A DNA stretch of 64,000 nucleotides, taken from assembly GCF_947503375.1 (NCBI RefSeq), contig NZ_CANNDQ010000005.1, positions 62,001 to 126,000 on the forward strand, written 5' to 3'. This document shows positions 44,198 to 53,331 of this stretch, piece by piece. Made by a program: the position numbers and the translations under genes. The stretch comes from an uncultured Psychroserpens sp. GTDB lineage: Bacteria > Bacteroidota > Bacteroidia > Flavobacteriales > Flavobacteriaceae. The notes below the pieces were generated by a model. That model made no database searches. It was not told where the DNA came from and saw nothing but the letters and a program-made list of their open reading frames with translations. How positions within the stretch are numbered: position 1 is the first letter of the stretch; each line of letters opens with the position of its first letter.

Positions 44198-44812
44198 ATG
44201 CGAAAAATTCTATTTGGTGTAGTTATTACGCTAGTTGTTTTGTTTACGTTTAAATATTGTAATGACAAAAGTGAAGATCGAATCACGCTTGAAGAAAATT
44301 CTGCACTTATTCAAGAGCAAATTAGTAATGTTGGTAAACTAGTCGTGACCGAGGGTCATTTTAGTGAGGTTTTTAGCTATAAAAATTCAAAGGCAGTTTT
44401 TGGAGATTTGATTGAAGTAGAGAAGAAAGCTCTCGTAGTTGTTAATGCAAATGTAACTATAGGTTATGATTTAAGAAAAATTGAATTTAAAATAGATTAC
44501 ACAAACAAAACATTACAAATAGTAAATATTCCAGAAGAAGAAATAACAATCAATCCCGATTTTGAATATTACGATATTCAAGCCGATTTTTTGAATCCAT
44601 TCGAAGCAAAAGATTACAACAGTATAAAAGAAACCGTAAAGGCGTCACTTATGAAAAAGATCGAGGCTTCAGAATTAAAATCAAATGCAAAGAACAGATT
44701 GATTAGTGAGCTTTCTAAATTTTATATTTTAACAAATTCTTTAGGTTGGACACTTCAATATAATCAACAACCAATTATAGATACTGAAACATTGCAAAGT
44801 ATCAAGTTTTAG
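44198..44812 (+). CDS. DUF4230 membrane-anchored protein
   Basis: The 204-residue protein has an N-terminal membrane anchor (about 3-20; KILFGVVITLVVLFTFKYC) and a DUF4230 domain with LVVTEGHFSEVF, DLIEVEKKALVVVNANVTIGYDL and a helical tail. Function is unknown; homologues are membrane-anchored proteins with a conserved beta-rich outer part. Its stop directly abuts the ATG of the TetR regulator, so they form one transcript. Confidence 0.8.
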   Translation: MRKILFGVVITLVVLFTFKYCNDKSEDRITLEENSALIQEQISNVGKLVVTEGHFSEVFSYKNSKAVFGDLIEVEKKALVVVNANVTIGYDLRKIEFKIDYTNKTLQIVNIPEEEITINPDFEYYDIQADFLNPFEAKDYNSIKETVKASLMKKIEASELKSNAKNRLISELSKFYILTNSLGWTLQYNQQPIIDTETLQSIKF

Positions 44813-45382
44813 ATGACACAAGAAACACGAAAGAACGAAATCATAAACACAGCCGCAAAGCTTTTTAAAGAAAAGGGTTATAGTGCAGTAACAATGAGAG
44901 ATTTGGCCACTGCAATGGGAATAAAAGCAGCAAGTCTCTACAACCACATTACTTCAAAACAAGACATTCTCAAAGCTATAATTATTACCATTGCTGAAGA
45001 ATTCACAGCAGGAATGCATGCTATCATGAATTCTGATGCCTCTAATATTGAAAAACTCAAAAAAATTGTCGCATTGCATATAAATATAACGTCAAACAAC
45101 ACCAATGGAATGGCTTCTTTAAATAACGATTGGATGCACCTTGAAGATCAATTAGACTACTATTTGCAGCTTAGAAACGAATATGAAACTAATTTTCTAA
45201 GTATCATTCAACGAGGTATTTCATCTTTAGAGATCAAAGCCAACAATCCAGAAATTATTATGTTTTCTATGCTTACAACATTACGGTCACTATATCTATG
45301 GATTCCTAAAAAAGAAGATCTTAGTGCAAACGATTTAGCTCATAGTCTAAGTGAAGTTCTAATAGAAGGAATTAACATCTGA
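44813..45382 (+). CDS. TetR family regulator, probably PaaR-type
   Basis: The 189-residue protein has an N-terminal TetR helix-turn-helix (about 8-55; AAKLFKEKGYSAVTMRDLAT then GIKAASLYNHITSKQDIL) and a ligand-binding C-terminal domain. It ends 70 bp before the paa operon, with a perfect palindrome between. By analogy to the TetR-type PaaR of other bacteria it should repress paa genes and be released by phenylacetyl-CoA; this is inferred from position. The HTH is typical; the effector domain is not diagnostic. Confidence 0.88.
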   Translation: MTQETRKNEIINTAAKLFKEKGYSAVTMRDLATAMGIKAASLYNHITSKQDILKAIIITIAEEFTAGMHAIMNSDASNIEKLKKIVALHINITSNNTNGMASLNNDWMHLEDQLDYYLQLRNEYETNFLSIIQRGISSLEIKANNPEIIMFSMLTTLRSLYLWIPKKEDLSANDLAHSLSEVLIEGINI

Positions 45383-45399
45383 TTAAGAATAATATTTTG

Positions 45400-45407
45400 T
45401 ATCTTTG
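45400..45407 (+). promoter_or_regulatory. -7 element of the paa operon
   Basis: TATCTTTG fits TAnnTTTG and lies 4 bp before the operator palindrome, 45 bp before paaE. Confidence 0.6.
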
Positions 45408-45410
45408 TTC

Positions 45411-45436
45411 AACAAACTAACAAACGTTAGTTTGTT
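45411..45436 (+). promoter_or_regulatory. Candidate PaaR operator
   Basis: AACAAACTAAC (45411-45421) and GTTAGTTTGTT (45426-45436) are a perfect 11-bp inverted repeat with a 4-bp AAAC spacer. It covers the expected transcription start of the paa operon. Its core CTAACAAACGTTAG resembles, as I recall it, the CNAACG...CGTTNG half-site pattern described for TetR-type PaaR in Thermus. A bound repressor here would block initiation. Confidence 0.75.
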
Positions 45437-45451
45437 AGTTAAAGGTTACTT

Positions 45452-46525
45452 ATGGCAGAATTTCACAATTTAAGAGTAGCAGATATCTATAAAGAAACAG
45501 AGGATACATCTGTGGTGACTTTTGAAGTTTCTCAAGAATTACAGGAGCAATTCCAATTTAGACAAGGGCAACACTTAACCTTAAAAGCTGACATTAATGG
45601 TGACGATGTACGTCGTTCTTATTCATTATGCTCAAGTCCAGATGAGAACCAATGGAAAGTGGCTGTAAAGTTGATTCCTGGTGGTAAATTCTCAACTTAT
45701 GTAAATGAAACCTTGAAGTCTGGAGATTTGTTAGAAGTTATGGCACCTAGTGGAACCTTTGGAGTTTCAGTACAGCCAGAAAAAGCTAAAAATTACTTGT
45801 TCTTTGCGGCCGGAAGCGGAATTACTCCTGTGTTATCAATGATAAAAACACATCTCTCTGAAGAACCTAATTCCACTTGTAAACTATTTTACGTCAATAA
45901 AACAGCAAAATCCATTATCTTTAAGGAAGAATTAGAACAACTCAGAAACACCTATTTCGGACGTCTAGAGATTTACTATTTTTTGACCAAAGAGCGAAGA
46001 GATATCGAATTATTTAATGGTCGTTTCGATGACGAAAAAATGCAAGTGTTGACTAAGACATTTATTGACATTCCTGATACAAGTGAAGTGTTCCTTTGTG
46101 GTCCAGAACAAATGGTGAATTATGTAAGCAATTATCTAATTAATGCAGGATTGCCAAAAGATTTAGTTCATTTTGAGCTCTTTGTCACAGGATTGTCCGA
46201 AGAAGATATTAAAAGAGCAGAACGTTTAGCTAAGCAAAATGTTGAGGGAACAGAAGTTGTAATAGTAGATGGAGGGAAAGAATTTCTATTTACCATGACA
46301 AAAGAATACGATAATATCTTAGATGCAGCACTAGGCGCAGGAGCCGATTTGCCATTTGCATGTAAAGGCGGTGTTTGTAGCACCTGTAAATGTCAAGTAA
46401 AAGAAGGTAAGGTAGAGATGAAAATCAATTATGCACTCGAAGATAAAGAAGTGTTACAAAATTACGTGTTGAGCTGTCAAGCTGTACCAACATCAGAAAA
46501 AGTAGTGGTAGATTTTGATGTATAA
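45452..46525 (+). CDS. paaE: Phenylacetyl-CoA epoxidase reductase subunit PaaE
   Basis: It passes electrons from NADPH to the PaaAC oxygenase. Order of parts: FAD-binding FNR domain (about 1-100; RRSYSLCSSP), NAD(P) domain (FFAAGSGITPVLSMI), and a C-terminal plant-type 2Fe-2S domain with Cys304, Cys309, Cys312 and Cys342 (ACKGGVCSTCKC, YVLSCQ). Length 357 is normal. It opens the operon here, ahead of paaA, whereas in E. coli it follows paaD. Confidence 0.94.
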   Translation: MAEFHNLRVADIYKETEDTSVVTFEVSQELQEQFQFRQGQHLTLKADINGDDVRRSYSLCSSPDENQWKVAVKLIPGGKFSTYVNETLKSGDLLEVMAPSGTFGVSVQPEKAKNYLFFAAGSGITPVLSMIKTHLSEEPNSTCKLFYVNKTAKSIIFKEELEQLRNTYFGRLEIYYFLTKERRDIELFNGRFDDEKMQVLTKTFIDIPDTSEVFLCGPEQMVNYVSNYLINAGLPKDLVHFELFVTGLSEEDIKRAERLAKQNVEGTEVVIVDGGKEFLFTMTKEYDNILDAALGAGADLPFACKGGVCSTCKCQVKEGKVEMKINYALEDKEVLQNYVLSCQAVPTSEKVVVDFDV

Positions 46526-46595
46526 TTGTTATGCAATAACATCAAACCAAACATATATTGAAAAAGAAGAATTGAGTCACTAAAAACAAAAAGTT

Positions 46596-47552
46596 ATGAG
46601 TGAAGAACAGATTAAAAATCTTGAAAAACAATTTGAAGAACGCATCGCAAGAGACGAGAAAATTGAACCTAAAGATTGGATGCCAGAAAAGTATCGTCAA
46701 ACGCATATCAGGCAAATGTCGCAACATGCGCACTCTGAAATAATTGGTATGCTGCCTGAAGGCAATTGGATTACAAGAGCACCTTCATTAAGACGTAAAG
46801 TTGCTTTATTAGCCAAAGTGCAAGACGAAGCTGGTCATGGTTTGTATTTATATTCAGCAACCGAAACCTTAGGTATTTCAAGAGAAGAGTTGTATGAACA
46901 ATTGCATACAGGAAAAGCTAAGTACTCAAGTATTTTTAATTATCCAACACTAACTTGGGCAGATATGGGAGCTATAGGTTGGCTGGTTGATGGTGCAGCT
47001 ATCATTAACCAAGTGCCTTTGTGTAACACCTCTTATGGTCCATATTCGAGAGCTATGATTCGAGTATGCAAGGAAGAGAGCTTCCATCAACGTCAAGGTT
47101 ATGAAATCATGATGAAATTAGCTAACGGAACACCTGAACAAAAAGAAATGGCTCAAGATGCGTTGAATCGTTGGTGGTGGCCTAGCTTAATGATGTTAGG
47201 GCCAACAGATGACAAGTCGGTTCATACAGCACAATCTATGAAGTGGAAATTGAAACGTAAAACTAATGACGAACTACGTCAGCAGTTTATTGACCAAACA
47301 GTGCCTCAAGCAGATTTGATAGGTTTAACAATTCCAGATCCAGACCTCAAATGGAACGAAGAGCGTCAAAGTTATGATTTTGGAGAAATCAATTGGGATG
47401 AATTTTGGCAAGTTGTTAAAGGGCATGGTCCAATGAATAAAGAACGAATGAGAGCTCGAATTAATGCATGGGAATGCGGTGAGTGGGTCAGAGATGCAGC
47501 AATGGCTCACGCAGAAAAGAAACAACAAAGAAAACAAAAACAAGCAGTTTAA
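46596..47552 (+). CDS. paaA: Phenylacetyl-CoA epoxidase catalytic subunit PaaA
   Basis: It is the di-iron subunit that makes the ring-1,2-epoxide of phenylacetyl-CoA. The ferritin-like diiron ligands are visible: Glu48 (HAHSEIIG), the Glu78-x2-His81 pair in QDEAGHG, and the second ExxH in [14 protein letters not shown] near residue 160. The length (318) matches PaaA. It is second in the paa operon, 70 bp after paaE. Confidence 0.96.
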   Translation: MSEEQIKNLEKQFEERIARDEKIEPKDWMPEKYRQTHIRQMSQHAHSEIIGMLPEGNWITRAPSLRRKVALLAKVQDEAGHGLYLYSATETLGISREELYEQLHTGKAKYSSIFNYPTLTWADMGAIGWLVDGAAIINQVPLCNTSYGPYSRAMIRVCKEESFHQRQGYEIMMKLANGTPEQKEMAQDALNRWWWPSLMMLGPTDDKSVHTAQSMKWKLKRKTNDELRQQFIDQTVPQADLIGLTIPDPDLKWNEERQSYDFGEINWDEFWQVVKGHGPMNKERMRARINAWECGEWVRDAAMAHAEKKQQRKQKQAV

Positions 47553-47562
47553 AACTATAATT

Positions 47563-47850
47563 ATGTCAACAAAAAATTGGCCTCTTTGGGAAATCTTCGT
47601 AAGAAGTAAAAACGGATTAGAGCACAGGCATTTTGGAAGTCTTCATGCTGCAGATGCTGAGATGGCTCTTGAGAATGCACGAGATGTTTACACAAGACGA
47701 AATGAAGGTGTTAGTATTTGGGTAGTAGAATCAAAACACATTACTGCTTCCAATCCTGAAAATAATGGTGAACTATTTGAACCTGCTCAAGACAAGGTCT
47801 ATCGTCATCCAACATTTTATGATTTACCAGATGAAGTAAAACACATGTGA
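47563..47850 (+). CDS. paaB: Phenylacetyl-CoA epoxidase subunit PaaB
   Basis: The 95-residue small accessory subunit that joins PaaAC complexes begins MSTKNWPLWEIFVRSK and has GLEHRHFGSLHAADAEMAL. I start it at 47563; the longer in-frame extension back to 47464 runs through the 3' end of paaA and is not real. The stop overlaps the paaC start. Confidence 0.95.
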   Translation: MSTKNWPLWEIFVRSKNGLEHRHFGSLHAADAEMALENARDVYTRRNEGVSIWVVESKHITASNPENNGELFEPAQDKVYRHPTFYDLPDEVKHM

Positions 47851-48602
47851 TGAAAGAAAACTTATATAATTACATACTTGGTATTGCCGATAATAGTCTC
47901 ATTTTAGGTCAGCGTATGGGAGAACTATGTGGTCATGGACCAAGTTTAGAAACAGATATTGCTTGTACAAATATTTCCTTAGATTTATTTGGCCAAGTTC
48001 GTAGTTATTTTCAATACGCTGCAAAGGTTTCTGGTGACGGAAGAACAGAAGATGATATAGCCATGCTTCGTAAAGAACGTGACTATAAAAATGTATTACT
48101 TGTTGAACAACCTAACACAAATTTCGCATACACTATTGCTCGCCAGTTTCTATTTGATGCTTATCATTTGGCATTCCTTTCAGAATTACAAAAAAGTACT
48201 GATTTAACCTTATCTGCAATAGCAAACAAATGTATTAAGGAGGTAAGTTATCATGAACGTTTTTCTTCAGATTGGGTAAAACGTCTTGGTGATGGTACAG
48301 AAGAGAGTTGTGTCAAAATGCAAGAAGCTATTGACGATCTATGGACCTATACAGATGAATTATTTCATCAAACAGAAGCTGATAAAGCAATGGTAGCTGA
48401 AGGTGTGGGTGTTGACGTTACAAAACTAAAAGAAGATTACTATAAAAGAGTACATAGACTTTTAGAAGAAGCAACGCTTAAAGTTCCGCAACTGAAATGG
48501 TTTCAAAAAGGAGGTAAAGAAGGAATCCATACTGAACATTTAGGATATTTACTAAGTGATTTGCAATATATGCAGCGAGCTTATCCAAATATGGAATGGT
48601 AA
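47850..48602 (+). CDS. paaC: Phenylacetyl-CoA epoxidase structural subunit PaaC
   Basis: The 250-residue ferritin-like partner of PaaA (the pair forms the oxygenase core) shows LGQRMGELCGHGPSLETDIA near the N-terminus and IKEVSYHERFSSDWVKRLGDGTEES. The ATG at 47850 overlaps the paaB stop (TGATG); a GTG one codon earlier is less likely. Confidence 0.95.
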   Translation: MKENLYNYILGIADNSLILGQRMGELCGHGPSLETDIACTNISLDLFGQVRSYFQYAAKVSGDGRTEDDIAMLRKERDYKNVLLVEQPNTNFAYTIARQFLFDAYHLAFLSELQKSTDLTLSAIANKCIKEVSYHERFSSDWVKRLGDGTEESCVKMQEAIDDLWTYTDELFHQTEADKAMVAEGVGVDVTKLKEDYYKRVHRLLEEATLKVPQLKWFQKGGKEGIHTEHLGYLLSDLQYMQRAYPNMEW

Positions 48603-48636
48603 TATTGTATTGCTATAAGAATGATAGTTCAAAATT

Positions 48637-49137
48637 ATGACAACTACACAACAACGTATTGACCATATTTTAATTCCAATTTTGGAACAGGTTTCAGACC
48701 CTGAAATTCCAGTCTTGTCAATTATGGATATGGGAGTTGTGCGTTCAGCAGTAGTTATAGATGGTGTTGCAAAAGTTGAGATTACGCCTACTTATAGTGG
48801 TTGTCCTGCAATGGATGTTATCGGAGATGACATCAAAAAAGCATTAAGTGATGCTGGCTACCAATCTGAAATAGATTTAATCTTATATCCTGCTTGGACT
48901 ACCGATTGGATTACTCCCAGAGGAAGAGAAGCGTTAGAAAACTATGGAATAGCCCCACCCTTAGAAGCCGAAGCAGATAAAGATGTTTTATTACATGGAA
49001 AACGTATTGTCAAGTGTACCAATTGTGGTTCACAAAATACACGATTAGTGAGTCAATTTGGTTCTACGGCATGCAAGGCACAATTTCAGTGTGAAGATTG
49101 TCAAGAACCGTTTGATTATTTTAAATGTCTTAAGTAG
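48637..49137 (+). CDS. paaD: Phenylacetyl-CoA epoxidase maturation subunit PaaD
   Basis: The 166-residue protein has an N-terminal DUF59/MIP18 domain (about 8-90; PEIPVLSIMDMGVVR and PTYSGCPAMDVI) and a C-terminal zinc-ribbon (about 120-166; KCTNCGSQNTRLVSQFG and CKAQFQCEDC). This family helps assemble the metal or Fe-S centres of PaaABCE. It is 34 bp after paaC. Confidence 0.94.
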   Translation: MTTTQQRIDHILIPILEQVSDPEIPVLSIMDMGVVRSAVVIDGVAKVEITPTYSGCPAMDVIGDDIKKALSDAGYQSEIDLILYPAWTTDWITPRGREALENYGIAPPLEAEADKDVLLHGKRIVKCTNCGSQNTRLVSQFGSTACKAQFQCEDCQEPFDYFKCLK

Positions 49138-49154
49138 ACAATAAGAACATAGGT

Positions 49155-49940
49155 ATGAGTAACAATTCAATTCTTTTAAAAATTGAAAAAAAAGTAGCGT
49201 ACATTACGCTCAACAGACCAGAAGTATTCAATAGTTTCAACCGTGAAATGGCACTGAACCTACAAAATGTTATGGACGATTGTGAAGCCAGTGATGAAGT
49301 TAGAGCTATTGTACTTACAGGTAATGGAAAAGCATTTTGTGCTGGTCAAGATCTAAAAGAAGTAACAGATACAGAATTAAATCCAGGGTTTAAAAAAATA
49401 CTTGAAGAGCATTACAATCCTATCATTACAAGAATACGATCAATTAAAAAACCAATTATAGCTGCAGTAAATGGTGTAGCTGCTGGAGCAGGAGCAAATA
49501 TTGCTTTAGCTTGTGATATAGTTGTAGCACATGAAAACGTAAGCTTTATTCAAGCATTTAGCTTAATTGGCTTAGTTCCTGATAGTGCTGGAACCTTTTT
49601 TTTGCCACGATTGATTGGATTCCAAAAAGCATCGGCTTTAGCCATGTTAGGAGATAAAGTGTCTGCTACTGAAGCCGAACAATTGGGTATGATTTATAAG
49701 CTCATTCCTTTAGAAATTTTTGATCAGGAAGTGAACAAACTAGCTTTCAAACTAGCAAATATGCCAACTAAAGCTTTAGGTTTTATCAAACAACTGTTCA
49801 ATCAATCAATGACCAATACCTTAGATGAGCAATTGGCCTTAGAGTCTAAATTACAAATTGAAGCTGCGCAGAGTGAAGATTATGCTGAAGGTGTAGCTGC
49901 ATTTATTGAAAAGCGTAGACCAGAATTCAAAGGGAAGTGA
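49155..49940 (+). CDS. paaG: Ring-1,2-epoxyphenylacetyl-CoA isomerase (PaaG-type crotonase)
   Basis: The 261-residue crotonase has LNRPEVFNSFN, AFCAGQDLKEV, VAAGAGANIALACDIV and the catalytic Asp in LVPDSAGTFFLPR. The Gly-Ala-Asn where hydratases have Gly-Cys-Glu and the Asp in PDSAGT fit PaaG, which isomerises the epoxide to an oxepin. It is directly followed by paaH. Confidence 0.88.
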   Translation: MSNNSILLKIEKKVAYITLNRPEVFNSFNREMALNLQNVMDDCEASDEVRAIVLTGNGKAFCAGQDLKEVTDTELNPGFKKILEEHYNPIITRIRSIKKPIIAAVNGVAAGAGANIALACDIVVAHENVSFIQAFSLIGLVPDSAGTFFLPRLIGFQKASALAMLGDKVSATEAEQLGMIYKLIPLEIFDQEVNKLAFKLANMPTKALGFIKQLFNQSMTNTLDEQLALESKLQIEAAQSEDYAEGVAAFIEKRRPEFKGK

Positions 49941-49941
49941 T

Positions 49942-51096
49942 ATGAACGTAGGAGTTATAGGGTCAGGAACCATGGGAAGCGGAATAGCACAAGTTGCTGC
50001 TACTGCTGGCTGTCAAGTTAAATTATACGATACCAATCAGGCTGCTTTAGATAAAGCCAAAACTGTATTAGAAAAAATACTGAATCGTCTAATTGAAAAA
50101 GGACGAATTGATTTTGAAGAGAAAACAAGGATTCAATCTAACATTTCATATGTAGATAGTCTAAGCGATTTATCAGATTCTAATTTAACTATAGAGGCTA
50201 TAATAGAAAACTTAGAGATTAAGAAAAAAGTATTTTCAGAGTTGGAAAGCTATGTAGCGCACAATTGTATAATTGCATCTAATACATCTAGTTTGTCTAT
50301 CGCTTCAATAGCAGCATCATTGGAAAAGCCAGATCGTTGTGTTGGGATTCATTTTTTTAATCCAGCGCCTTTAATGAAATTAGTTGAAGTGATTCCTGCA
50401 ATCCAAACTTCTCAAGAGGTATTAGATGCTGCTGTAAAAATTATTTCCGATTGGAAAAAAGTAGTAGCTGTTGCAAAGGATACTCCTGGATTTATCGTAA
50501 ATAGAGTCGCAAGACCATTTTATGGCGAATCCTTAAGGATTTATGAAGAAGGAATTGCTGATTTTGCAACGATTGATTGGAGTTTAAAGACTCTAGGAGG
50601 TTTTAAAATGGGACCATTCGAACTTATGGATTTTATTGGTAATGATGTTAATTATACAGTAACTGAAACGGTATTTACAGCATTCTATTTCGACCCAAGA
50701 TATAAACCGGCTTTTACTCAAAAACGTTTTGCCGAAGCAGGCTATCTAGGCCGTAAATCTGGAAAAGGTTATTACGATTATGCTGAAGGAACAGTAAAAC
50801 CAAAGCCTAAAGAAGACCAAGAACTAGCATTACATATTTTTGATCGTGTTTTAGTGATGTTGATTAATGAAGCTGCAGACGCTCTGTTTTTAAATATTGC
50901 TTCCGCAGAAGATATTGATAATGCGATGACAAAAGGTGTAAATTATCCAAAAGGATTATTGGCTTGGGCAGATGAAAAAGGAATCAATTGGTGTGTATAT
51001 AAACTTGATGAATTATACAATGAGTATCATGAAGATCGCTACCGTTGTAGCCCATTGTTGCGAAAAATGAATAAAGCCAATAAGACGTTTTTTTAA
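49942..51096 (+). CDS. paaH: 3-hydroxyacyl-CoA dehydrogenase PaaH
   Basis: It oxidises the 3-hydroxyadipyl-CoA intermediate. The 384-residue protein shows the NAD motif GVIGSGTMGSGIAQVAA at the start, SNTSSLSIASIA, GIHFFNPAPLMKLVEVI, and DTPGFIVNRVARPFYGESL. I use the ATG at 49942, one base after the paaG stop; the in-frame start at 49906 overlaps paaG and adds twelve residues that do not belong. A C-terminal second 3HCDH-like part is present. Confidence 0.94.
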   Translation: MNVGVIGSGTMGSGIAQVAATAGCQVKLYDTNQAALDKAKTVLEKILNRLIEKGRIDFEEKTRIQSNISYVDSLSDLSDSNLTIEAIIENLEIKKKVFSELESYVAHNCIIASNTSSLSIASIAASLEKPDRCVGIHFFNPAPLMKLVEVIPAIQTSQEVLDAAVKIISDWKKVVAVAKDTPGFIVNRVARPFYGESLRIYEEGIADFATIDWSLKTLGGFKMGPFELMDFIGNDVNYTVTETVFTAFYFDPRYKPAFTQKRFAEAGYLGRKSGKGYYDYAEGTVKPKPKEDQELALHIFDRVLVMLINEAADALFLNIASAEDIDNAMTKGVNYPKGLLAWADEKGINWCVYKLDELYNEYHEDRYRCSPLLRKMNKANKTFF

Positions 51097-51504
51097 ATGA
51101 AAGGTGAAGCCATTCCATATAAAATGTTAAGTCAAGATGCCTACAGCCAATGGTTAGGAATTGAGATATTAGAATGTGAAGTAGGACGCTGTAAAGTAGC
51201 TATGACCATCAGAAAAAATATGCTCAACAGTATGAATAAGGCTCATGGAGGAATAAGTTATTCGTTAGCTGATACAGCTTTTGGGTTTGCAGCAAACACA
51301 CATGGCAAATATGCAGTGTCTATTGAGACAAGTATCAACCATATCGAAGCATTAGATGAAGGCGATTATTTAGTGGCAGAATCGGTCATAGAAAAGGTGA
51401 ATAATAAGTTGGGATTTAATATCATTGAAGTGAAGCGTGGTGATGAATTAGTGGCTTTATTCAAAGGAATAGTCTATAGAACACAAAAAAAATGGGAAGA
51501 ATAA
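51097..51504 (+). CDS. paaI: Hotdog acyl-CoA thioesterase PaaI
   Basis: The 135-residue hotdog protein has the catalytic region NKAHGGISYSLADTAFGFAAN. PaaI removes dead-end CoA adducts of the pathway. It starts immediately after the paaH stop, with no gap. Confidence 0.92.
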   Translation: MKGEAIPYKMLSQDAYSQWLGIEILECEVGRCKVAMTIRKNMLNSMNKAHGGISYSLADTAFGFAANTHGKYAVSIETSINHIEALDEGDYLVAESVIEKVNNKLGFNIIEVKRGDELVALFKGIVYRTQKKWEE

Positions 51505-51513
51505 TAAAATCAA

Positions 51514-52722
51514 ATGAAAGAAGCATATATCATTGATGGTGTAAGAACACCAATAGGAAATTATAAAGGCACATTATCTGCTGTTCGAACAGACGATCTA
51601 GGAGCTTTGGTAATTTCAGAAGTTGTAAAACGTAATCCTAACATTCCGAAAGAGGCGTATGACGATGTTATTATGGGTTGTGCCAACCAAGCTGGTGAAG
51701 ACAATCGCAATGTAGCTAGAATGTCGTCCCTTTTGGCAGGTTTACCATTTACAGTGCCAGGAGAAACGGTCAATCGTTTGTGCAGTTCAGGACTATCTGC
51801 AATCATTCATGCCAACAGAGCGATCAAGGCCGGTGATGGTGATCTTTTTATTTCTGGAGGTGTTGAAAATATGACACGAGGTCCATATGTAATCGCTAAG
51901 CCATCGAGCGCTTTTGGAAATGATTCTAAAATGTATGATTCAAGTTTTGGATGGCGTTTTGTAAACCCAAAAATGCGCGAGATGTATGGAACTGATGGTA
52001 TGGGCAATACTGCTGAAAATCTTGTAGAAAAATATAATATTTCAAGAGAAGATCAGGATAAATTTGCGTATTGGAGTCAGATGAAAGCCGCTAAAGCACA
52101 AGAAAATGGGCGACTGGCAAAAGAGATTATAACGGTTGAAATACCACAGCGTAAAAAAGACTCTATTCAGTTCTCCAAAGATGAATTTATAAAACCTAAC
52201 ACTTCGTTTGAAATTCTTGGTAAATTGAGAGCTGCATTTAAAAAAGAAGGAGGAAGTGTTACTGCTGGTAATTCTTCTGGGTTGAATGATGGTGCAGCAG
52301 CAACGATTATCGCTTCTGAAGATGCGGTCAAGAAGTATAATCTAAAACCGCTAGCAAGAATAGTGAGCTCTGCTGTGGTTGGCGTAGAACCAAGAATTAT
52401 GGGAATAGGTCCAGTTCAAGCATCTAATAAAGCCTTAGAAAAAGCGGGTCTTACTATGGATGATATGGATGTAATTGAACTTAATGAGGCATTTGCCGCC
52501 CAGGCATTAGCATGCACACGCGCTTGGGGGTTAGCAGATGATGATTCGCGATTAAATCCAAATGGAGGTTCGATTGCTATTGGTCACCCTTTGGGAGTTA
52601 CAGGAACAAGAATAGCCTATTCTGCGGCTTTAGAATTGCATGAGCAAAATAAAAAATATGCTTTAATAACTATGTGTATTGGCGTAGGTCAAGGGTATGC
52701 CGCAATTATAGAAAAAGTATAG
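51514..52722 (+). CDS. paaJ: Beta-ketoadipyl-CoA thiolase
   Basis: The 402-residue thiolase has the acyl-carrying Cys in [11 protein letters not shown] (about residue 92), [10 protein letters not shown] with the catalytic His and the second Cys in [11 protein letters not shown]. The start [14 protein letters not shown] and [20 protein letters not shown] are typical of PaaJ/PcaF, which cleave 3-oxoadipyl-CoA and the preceding oxo-acyl-CoA of the paa pathway. Confidence 0.93.
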   Translation: MKEAYIIDGVRTPIGNYKGTLSAVRTDDLGALVISEVVKRNPNIPKEAYDDVIMGCANQAGEDNRNVARMSSLLAGLPFTVPGETVNRLCSSGLSAIIHANRAIKAGDGDLFISGGVENMTRGPYVIAKPSSAFGNDSKMYDSSFGWRFVNPKMREMYGTDGMGNTAENLVEKYNISREDQDKFAYWSQMKAAKAQENGRLAKEIITVEIPQRKKDSIQFSKDEFIKPNTSFEILGKLRAAFKKEGGSVTAGNSSGLNDGAAATIIASEDAVKKYNLKPLARIVSSAVVGVEPRIMGIGPVQASNKALEKAGLTMDDMDVIELNEAFAAQALACTRAWGLADDDSRLNPNGGSIAIGHPLGVTGTRIAYSAALELHEQNKKYALITMCIGVGQGYAAIIEKV

Positions 52723-53325
52723 ATGAGGATTTTAGTTATAGGAGGAAACGGAACTATTGGGAAAAAGGTTAGTCAACGATTAGCTCTAAAGCATGAAGTG
52801 CTTATTGCTGGAAGGAATTCAGGTGATATTCTTGTTGATTTTTCTAATTCTGGATCCATAAAAAGCATGTTTGAGTCTGTTGGAAAATTAGACGCCATTG
52901 TAGCTATTGCTGGTGATGCTAAATGGGATAAGTTAGATAATCTATCTGAGGAGGATTTTTATATAGGCATTAAAAGTAAAATGATGGGACAGGTCAATGT
53001 GGTTCGAATAGGAAAGCATTATTTAAATCCTAATGGTTCTATAACACTTTCTACTGGAATTTTAGCAGATGATCCTGTAGATATGACCACTAGTGCAGCC
53101 ATGGTAAATGGCGCTATTAATAGCTTTACAAAAGCTGTTGCTTTAGAGCTAGAAGATGGAAAACGTATTAATGTGGTGTGTTCAGACTTAGTCGAAGATT
53201 CTTTTGAAAAATATAAGGATTATTTTCCAGGAAATACACCAGTCCCAATGCACAAAATTGTAGATGGTTACGTAAAATCAATCGAAGGGAAAATCACAGG
53301 AAGAATAGTAAGAATAATGGCATAA
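52723..53325 (+). CDS. Short-chain dehydrogenase-like protein, atypical
   Basis: The 200-residue Rossmann protein has the N-terminal GGNGTIGKK and a SDR-like core, but the usual Tyr-x3-Lys pair is missing: the segment after STGILADDP reads MTTSAAMVNGAINSFTKAV. Many SDRs of this short type occur without the canonical motif, and their activity is unclear. It abuts paaJ and precedes paaZ by 6 bp, so it belongs to the operon; its step is unknown. Confidence 0.75.
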   Translation: MRILVIGGNGTIGKKVSQRLALKHEVLIAGRNSGDILVDFSNSGSIKSMFESVGKLDAIVAIAGDAKWDKLDNLSEEDFYIGIKSKMMGQVNVVRIGKHYLNPNGSITLSTGILADDPVDMTTSAAMVNGAINSFTKAVALELEDGKRINVVCSDLVEDSFEKYKDYFPGNTPVPMHKIVDGYVKSIEGKITGRIVRIMA

Positions 53326-53331
53326 GTTATT

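Noticed and set aside
47464..47562. N-terminal extension of paaB
   Set aside because: It lies in the paaA coding sequence in another frame; PaaB begins at 47563.
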